A stretch of 64,000 bases of DNA from Muraenolepis orangiensis (Eukaryota; Chordata; Actinopteri; Gadiformes; Muraenolepididae), in contig CM051001.1 of the NCBI GenBank assembly GCA_027704905.1, positions 29,869,149-29,933,148 of the forward strand, given 5' to 3'. Shown piece by piece: positions 56,592 to 64,000 of the stretch. Position 1 is the first letter of the stretch, and each line of letters begins with the position of its first letter. The notes under the pieces were generated by a model, which worked only from the letters and a program-made list of their open reading frames with translations, did not search any database and was not told where the DNA came from. The position numbers and the translations under genes are program-made.

Positions 56592-56873
56592 TTTTCCCCA
56601 AGCACAGTTCATCAAACTAAAATGAGGCTTTTCTACAAGTGTCTCCAGCTCCTTCCAGCCATGTGCTCCCCGGTTCTCTCCCTTCTCCTGTGAGTCTGGG
56701 CTCTTGTCTGTTTTCCCAGTGCAGCTTCAATTAGGTGGCTTAAGCACCTACACCTGTGGGAGTTGTGGGGCATGCTGGGAGTTGGCGTGGACCGGCGGCC
56801 ATTTTGGGATGTTGCAGCTGGTCTACCAGGGGAATATAGCACCCCTCTAGATCCTGTCCCCTCGTGATGCCAC
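56592..56873 (-). repeat. truncated 5' LTR of the Gmr1-like element
   Basis: About 280 bases matching 53709-53991 with scattered differences; joined at 56592 directly to pol-type sequence. Confidence 0.8.
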
Positions 56874-57060
56874 AACACACAATGAAATTTGTTTCTCTGC
56901 ATTTAACCCATCCTAGTATTAGGAGCACTGGGCAGCTATTGTATATACAGCGTGCGGGGAGCAATTTAGGGGTCTGGTGCCTTGCCCAAGGGCACCTTGG
57001 CACTGCCCAGGTGTTCAGGGGACTTGAACCTGTGACCTTTCAGTTCCCAAGCCAAGTGTG
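56874..57060 (-). repeat. tRNA-derived SINE, copy C
   Basis: Reverse complement of copies A and B: GGTTCAAGTCCCCTGAACAC head and GCAGAGAAACAAATTTCATT tail on minus. Directly beside the LTR start at 56873. Confidence 0.85.
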
Positions 57061-58379
<1,319 letters not shown>

Positions 58380-58809
58380 GCTTCTAGCAGTGGTAATATA
58401 AACAGTACCAAACATTACATAATATAAACAACATACATAAACCCTCACATTTATGAGTAGAAGGGAGTAAAATATACCATTATACCATTCTGTAAAATGG
58501 GGTAGGCATTAGCAAATATAATGGTGATACAAAGTGGTATCAAGGTGATATCAATAACACAATAAAACAAACAAACAAACTCCCAAAAAACTAAAAAAGA
58601 ACATTTAAAATAAATTAATAATAATAAAAAATAACAAACAGATATACAGTGTGTACAAGACATTTTAAGGTAGTAACTTACTCAACATACTGTGTGCTAC
58701 CAGTGCAGGGAAAACAGGGCCTGGCCAGCCGGTGCAGTACGGTGGTTGCTCAGCCAGTGGGGACAACATCTAGGTGGAAAGATCCAACATGGTCTAAGAA
58801 GGGTTACCA

Positions 58810-59762
58810 GATTTCACATAATGGGCCACGGAGAGAGTGATTTTCTCAAATTGTACAAAGAATAGGGCATTCTTTATCCAATGGGTATGCGAGGGAGGGC
58901 AGGGGCTTTTCCAGTGCATCAGGATAGCACGCCTCGCTAGTAATGTGAGAAAAGCCACAAGTTTGACCAAATAGGATGGAAGTAAGTGGGGAGTGGGCAG
59001 GACACCAAACATGCTCATTAAGGGTGAGGGGAGAATGTTAACAGATGTCATGGCTGAGAGTGAGTCAAAGACAGACTTTCAAAACAGAGACTAAGCTGGA
59101 TAAAACCAAAACATGTGGGCGAGACTAGCTGGACCTTCGTGGCATTCATCACAGTTTGGATCAGTGCCAAGAATGATGCGAGCAAGTCTGCTTTTAGACC
59201 AGTGGACTCTATGAACTACTTTGCATTGTATCACCCCATGTCGGGCGCAAATGGATGATTTGTGAACCCATTTCAGAGCAGATTGCCAGACCTCAGCCCC
59301 AATCTCTATATTGACCAAGCAGTGCGTAGACTATCCAAGGCTAAGGATTTGTGTGTGAGTATAGTATTATACAGCTCTGAAATGGTACCTTTGAGGTAGA
59401 GATTAATATAAAAAAATCTACCAAGGTATAAGGGGGAATCGCAGGGAAGCCAAGGAAGCGATTGCGAACAAAGTCACAAATTTGTAAAAATGCTTGGCAA
59501 ATTGAATGCAGAAATTATAAAAGGATGCAAATGTACCATCAATGTAAAGATGCTTTACAGACACAATCCCATTATCTCCCCAGTTTGCGATTGCCCCATC
59601 ATTAAGAGAAGGGGGAAACAGAGGGTTGGAGTGTACTGGGGGTGAAAGAGGTATTACCTGGAGTACAAAGTGATGCCTTAATTGAGTCCAGATCTTGAGG
59701 CAGATTTTAACTACAGTGATATTGAAGTATGGTGATGAAGGTAATGTCAGGGGGAGGCACAA
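58810..59762 (-). pseudogene. L1-Tx1 ORF2 C-terminal region
   Basis: 59762-59418: VVKICLKIWTQLRHHFVLQ and ANWGDNGIVSVKHLYIDGTF, typical post-RT region. 59318-59091: WQSALKWVHKSSI, CKVVHRVHWSKSRLARIILG and DPNCDECHEGPASLAHMFWF, the Cys-His knob characteristic of L1/Tx1 ORF2 ends. 59051-58794 continues to the end. Frames differ, so inactive. Confidence 0.85.
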
Positions 59763-61855
59763 CAGGGACAGCAGAGAGGAAGCATGTCCTCGGTCACCGG
59801 GTTCATCAAGAAGTGCATAGATGACGTTGTTCCGACCAAGTCGGTTCGGATATACCCCAACCAGAAACCGTGGATTAACGCCGATGTTCGCGCTGCCCTA
59901 CATGCGCGTAACGCCGCCTTTGGCTCCGGGAATATGCAGGAATATACGAGAGCCCGTTACGACCTCTGTAAGACCATCGTCACTACCAAGCAGGATTATA
60001 AGGACAGAGTGGAGGATCAATTCAAGAGCCGCGACGCGAGGGGTATGTGGCAGGGGCTACAGACGATAACGAACTTCAGAGGGAGAACCAGTTGTGTAGA
60101 GAACTCCTCTACCTCCCTCCCAGGAGAGCTAAATACTTTTTTTGCTCGGTTAAACGTGAACGGCAGCCCGCCAAAGCCAGCGCCGCCTGAGGAGACCAGC
60201 CTGCTGAACATCTCGGAGGCGGATGTGCGCCGCACCTTCAAGCGGTTGAACATCTGTAAGGCGGCAGGCCACGACGACATCCTGGGCCGCATCCTCAGAG
60301 CATGTGCAGACCAGCAGGAGTCTTTGCAGACATCTTCAACCTCTCCCTGTCCCAGGCTGTTGTTCCCGCGGTCTTCAAGATGTCCACCATCGTGCCTGTC
60401 CCTAAACAACCCAAGGTAACATGCCTGAATGACTATAGACCTGTAGCCCTCACCTCGATTGTAAGCAAATGCTTCGAGAGGTTGGTCAAGGTCTTTATTT
60501 GCTCCGTGTTACCTGCCATGCTGTACCCATGGCAATTTGCATATCGTCAAAACAGATCCATGGACGACGCAATTGCCATGACCCTCCACACTGCAGTTTC
60601 CCAACTGGAGGGAAAGAACTGTTATGTGCGAATGCTGTTTGTGGACTACAGCTCAGCGTTAAACACGATAGTTCCTGCCAAGCTCAACACCAAGCTTAGA
60701 GGTCTAGGCGTGCCCCCATCCACGTGCAGCTGGATACTGGACCTCCTGTCGGACCACCGCCAGGTGGTGAGAATGGGCAGCACCACCTCAGAGCCACTGA
60801 CCCTCAACACGGGAGCCCCCCAGGGATGCATGCTGAGCCCTCTCCTCTACTCCCTCTACACCCATGACTGCATGGCTATGCACAGCTCCAACATCATCAT
60901 CAAGTTTGCTGACGACATGACAGTGATGGGCCTGATTGCTGGCGACGACGAGACAGCCTACAGGGAGGAGGTTGGATCGCTGGAGCAGTGGTGCCAGGAG
61001 AACAGCCTCGCCCTCAATGTCAAGAAGACCAAGGAGCTGATCGTGGACTACAGGAATTAGAGAGGAGAGCACAGCCCTATCTCCATCGACGGTGTTGCAG
61101 TAGAGAGGGTCAGCAGCTTGTTCCTCGGCGTGCACATCTCCGAGGACCTCACATGGTCCACGCACACCACACACGTGGTGAAATGGGCCCAACAATGCCT
61201 GTATTTCCTCAGGTTTCTGAGGAAATTCAGCATGGGCCCCCGCATCCTGAGAACATTCTACACCGGCACCATCGAGAGTGTTCTTACAGGGTATAGCACC
61301 GCCTGGTATGGGAACTGCACCGCACTCGAGCGCATAGCGCTTCAAAGGGTGGTGCGGACGGCCCAGTATATCGTTGGAGGTGAGCTCCACTCCCTCCTGG
61401 ATATATACAACCAGTGGTGCGTGGCCAAAGCCAAACGCATCATAAAAGACAATGCCCACCCCAGCCACAAACTGTATTCACTTTTACCGTCAGGCAGGCG
61501 ATACCGCAGTATCAAGTGCTGCACAAATAGACTCAGAGATAGCTTCCACAGTGAGGCCATCAGGCTGAACAAGGGTGTATAGCATATAACAATGTCTATT
61601 TTATTACATTGATTTATATATACATATTGCTCTTTTTCTGTGCTGATATATTGCATTTTATAAATTGCATTTTTATTTTTATTTTATATATTTAACTTTA
61701 TACAGTTTTGTATTTGTATCTGTTTTTATTCGATTTTATCTCATTTTTATAACTGCTGTCTGTCGTTGGGTATTGCACATAAGATTTTCACTCACTGCTT
61801 TATACTTGTGTGAACTGTGAAGTGACAATACACTTGACTTGACTTGACTTGATCT
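59763..61855 (+). mobile_element. L2-type LINE, 5'-truncated, with (TTGAC)n tail
   Basis: Starts in the linker between endonuclease and RT and runs through RT, C-terminus and 3' UTR to CACTTGACTTGACTTGAC and TTGATCTTGTATCTTGTA. The best RT in the window: one frameshift near 60310 and one stop (61058-61060) are the only breaks. It occupies the place of the Tx1 RT. Confidence 0.92.
59784..61582 (+). pseudogene. L2 reverse transcriptase ORF2 (two breaks)
   Basis: Linker VRIYPNQKPWINADVRAALH and FGSGNMQEYTRARYDLCKTI. RT: LNISEADVRRTFKRLNICKA (60205), then after the shift VPVPKQPKVTCLNDYRPVAL, FAYRQNRSMDDAIAMTLHTA, FVDYSSALNTIVPAKLNTKL (motif A), LNTGAPQGCMLSPLLYSLYT and an intact KFADDMTVMGLIAGDDE (60900). 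After the TAG at 61058: VSSLFLGVHISEDLTWSTHT, ESVLTGYSTAWYGNCTALER and KDNAHPSHKLYSLLPSGRRY. Catalytic Asp residues are intact, so it died recently or only through these two lesions plus 5' truncation. Confidence 0.92.
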
Positions 61856-61861
61856 TGTATC

Positions 61862-62559
61862 TTGTAGGTACCATGGACAGGAGAGAAGAAAGAGAACTGC
61901 TTGGCACCAGGATTGAAAAAGTGCCAAACATCTGTGACTGCATATTGCTCCATGTAGAGTTGGAGGACTTCAGCAGATTTAGATAGAGCACATGGCTTAT
62001 TAGATGAACGGTCAAGTGAAGGATTAAGACGGCAGTTAAAGTCAACACCAACGATGAGCTGGCAAGAATTTAAATCAGGGAGAGAGAAGAAAAAGTTCTT
62101 AAAAAGTTGTACATACCCATTATACACATTCGCCAAAGTCAGATTATTGCCACCGCTCTTCCCCATAATTATAATAAAGTGCCCTTTCGGGTCTGATATT
62201 ACCTTGGACACAGAGAAAGGGGCTAATTTATGGACAAGAATTGCAACCCCACAAGCCTTACATGAAAATGAAGAGTTATAGAGCTGGCCTACCCACCTCC
62301 TGCAAAGTTTGATGTGGTCTGATGGCTTTAGATGAGTTTCCTGTAAGAAGGCAATTTTAGCGTTCAAATGTTTTAAATCGTTTTTCACTTTGTTACGCTT
62401 TACAAGAGAATTCAGCCCTCTGACATTCCAACTAGTGAATCTCAAAGCCCCCCCTGGTGGTGTCAAGGTGTTAGAGCCTGACATGAAGTGATACCTGGGG
62501 GCTGTGGCAGGTGTCTTTTCAGCATGTCCCCATCCCCATGACTGGCACCCACCGCCCAC
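61862..62559 (-). pseudogene. L1-Tx1 ORF2 endonuclease domain
   Basis: Open frame with FTSWNVRGLNSLVKRNKV, AFLQETHLKPSD (catalytic Glu), CGVAILVHKLAPFSVSKVIS, LTLANVYNGY, VGVDFNCRLNPSLDRS and FSFFSPVHGTY. The frame ends at the L2 junction just before where the catalytic S-D-H box would lie. Good conservation otherwise. Confidence 0.88.
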
Positions 62560-63129
62560 TATCTAGCAGCACACAGAGAGAGAGAGAGCACCTGAGCGGG
62601 TCCATGTAGAGTAGCAAAAGCAGCACACACTGAAAAAACATTCAACACACAAACCTCCCCCCTTGCCATATATGACAGCAACAAACAGCATATATTCATA
62701 CTTCCTTTATCCTTGCCACATTACCACATTATGTTGATCAACTTGTATGCAGGGTTTTTTAAGGCATTTAACAGTAGTCTGTCAAAAATATAGGCTACCT
62801 ACATAGACAAAATTGAGCTTGCAGCAGAACATATTCATACAAAAAGGGGGGATGACGCAATAGCAGTCACCTGTCAACTTCCATAACATTTCAAGCCCAA
62901 TTAGAATGTAACGTTAGGCCTTTCATGAAATGATCTCAGTGACAGTCAGATAGATAGAGACACATACATGAATACAACGCTAAGGGAAATACGACTGAGA
63001 GCAAAGCACAATTAAAATGCAGTTAGAATTAGTCAGGCCTATGTGGTGAGTGTCAAAAAAAAGTATATATACATATAATAACTGTCATAGAGCCATAATA
63101 GGCACCGCGACAACCAACAACCTAAAAAA
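62560..63129. other. region between Tx1 ORF1 and ORF2
   Basis: Short GAGAGAG run at 62576-62588. No coding motifs; probably the inter-ORF spacer or degraded ORF1 end. Confidence 0.4.
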
Positions 63130-63273
63130 TGAAGTGTTTGTCAGTTCACTTGCTTACTGATCTGTGTTCAAGGTCCGAACTAACTTTTCAGCCTGAGAAG
63201 CAGACATGTCTTCTCTCCATTGGGCAGGGCGATGGCTGGGTAGAGGAGAGCCGGCTTGTACCCTTGCTTGTAC
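63130..63273 (-). pseudogene. L1-Tx1 ORF1 C-terminal piece
   Basis: Minus reads LYKQGYKPALLYPAIALPNG then EKTCLLLRLKS, matching the end of L1/Tx1 ORF1 nucleic-acid-binding proteins. Confidence 0.65.
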
Positions 63274-63425
63274 AGTCAAGTCAAGTCAAGTCAAGTTTAT
63301 TGTCACTTCACAGTTTACACAAGTATAAAGCAGTGAGTGAAAATTTTATGTGCAATACCCGACGACAGACAGCAGTTATAAAAATAAAAATAAAAATGCA
63401 ATTTATAAAATACAATATATCGGCA
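63274..63425 (-). mobile_element. L2 LINE 3' tail inserted in Tx1 ORF1
   Basis: (TCAAG)n at 63276-63296 then TTTATTGTCACTTCACAGTT and ACACAAGTATAAAGCAGTGA, the exact complement of the 3' end at 61790-61840. Minus orientation, about 150 bases, followed by an ATAGATAT-rich stretch to 63490. Confidence 0.85.
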
Positions 63426-63529
63426 GATATATTATAGATATATTATAGATATAGTATTATAGATATAGAACTATATAGATATAGTTTGGCCATGGAGCTT
63501 TTAAACACGGCGCGCAGAGTCTCGCGAAT

Positions 63530-64000
63530 CACCAGGTCTTTATTTATTTATTTATTATATCTATTTGGAAGCGGTGGAATCGCTGGAATCGACCGGCCGT
63601 GACTTCCTTCCTGGAGCAGGCTTGGGTGTGAGGCTCTGGTGAGCTCGATCTAGCTCGGGGGAAGAGTAAGGATCTCTGACCCGAGGACATCCACGAAAAG
63701 TTGGGAGAAGAACACGGATGGACAAGGGCCTTCAATCCCTTCAGGTAGGCCGACAATCCGGAGGTTTTTGCATCTGCTGCGACCCTCCAGGTCTGTTACA
63801 TTCATTTTGATCGAGTCATTATCTCCCTGCAAAGCGGAGCACGTAAGCTGAAGTTGTTGGAGACACTGATCAACTTTGTTGGCTTTTTTTGGTCCACACA
63901 GTGGAATGTTATTAATCTAACTTGGATGTAAGCGACGCAAATGACGACTTGAAATCAGCCGCAATAGACACTCTATGGCCTTCTAGCAGCAAGCTAATCC
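63530..64000 (-). pseudogene. L1-Tx1 ORF1 N-terminal/RRM part
   Basis: 63832-63650 encodes NVTDLEGRSRCKNLRIVGLP, EGIEGPCPSVFFSQLF and VDVLGSEILTLPP, the RRM region of L1/Tx1 ORF1. Upstream (to 64000) reads coiled-coil-like ADFKSSFASLTSKLD. Continues outside the window. Confidence 0.82.

Larger units (their letters stand above)
53570..56873 (-). mobile_element. Gypsy element with integrase before RT (Gmr1-like), defective
   Basis: Minus-strand order: LTR part (56873-56592), short pol lead-in, integrase (56560-55400), RT (55280-54420), RNase H (54406-53995), LTR (53991 to about 53570). Integrase upstream of RT is the defining order of Gmr1-like Gypsy elements. Gag and protease are deleted, and many frameshifts are present. 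Both LTR copies start TGTGGCATCACG and share about 280 bases, but the 5' copy is cut off by the deletion. Confidence 0.85.
58380..64000 (-). mobile_element. L1-Tx1-type LINE, gutted by L2 insertions
   Basis: Minus-strand remains in order: ORF1 (64000-63540 and 63273-63130), ORF2 endonuclease (62540-61862), ORF2 C-terminus (59762-58810), A/T-rich 3' UTR (to about 58380). The RT domain is absent; an L2 LINE on + (59763-61855) lies exactly where it should be. The copy continues beyond the window. Confidence 0.82.

Overview
This window is nuclear DNA of a vertebrate, almost certainly a teleost fish. It is intron-bearing and dense in long (CA)n, (GT)n, (GA)n and (CT)n microsatellites. It carries the fish retroelement mix: L2-type and L1-Tx1-type LINEs, an RTE-like LINE, Ty3/Gypsy and BEL/Pao LTR elements, and tRNA-derived SINEs. 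There are no operons and no bacterial genes.

Host gene content is very small. Two short exons together encode one Kazal domain of a testican (SPOCK-family proteoglycan): the first half at 16931-17066 on +, the second half at 30247-30367 on -. They are consecutive and phase-compatible in the family but lie on opposite strands, with an exact 1000-N assembly gap (27880-28879) between them. The contig right of the gap is therefore probably placed backwards, or there is a real inversion. Most of the window is then intron of this gene or intergenic DNA.

Layout. 1-16 kb: microsatellites, minisatellites, LINE tails, an RTE-like LINE pseudogene (9.4-11.4 kb), a Gypsy pol fragment (11.4-12.1 kb) and two arrays of a GC-box/kappaB-like repeat (13.3 and 14.2 kb). 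16-22 kb: SINE, L2 fragment, testican exon 1, intron with microsatellites. 22.4-27.9 kb: BEL/Pao element, cut by the gap. 28.9-34.5 kb: testican exon 2, SINE and tandem repeats. 34.5-37.1 kb: L2 copies interrupted by a Gypsy fragment and a solo LTR.

37155-41408 (-) is the most important object: a structurally complete, young LTR retrotransposon. It has two 650-bp LTRs with 3 differences, a TATAT target duplication, a tRNA-Pro-type primer site and a polypurine tract. Its single 818-codon ORF runs gag (SAP-like, SCAN-like, CCHC knuckle) - protease - the RNA-binding core of TDP-43 (TARDBP; both RRMs). The integrase and reverse transcriptase are gone and only an RNase H remnant is left. It looks like capture of a host gene by an LTR element, analogous to oncogene capture by transforming retroviruses.

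41.4-44.2 kb: RTE/CR1-like LINE. 45.2-48.1 kb: 632-bp inverted-repeat element and a long L2 copy with a damaged catalytic site. 53.6-56.9 kb: Gypsy element whose integrase lies before its RT (Gmr1-like order), the kind of element the TDP-43 carrier derives from. 58.4-64.0 kb: an L1-Tx1 LINE (-) whose RT portion is replaced by an L2 LINE (+). All family names come from reading conserved motifs; no database search was run.
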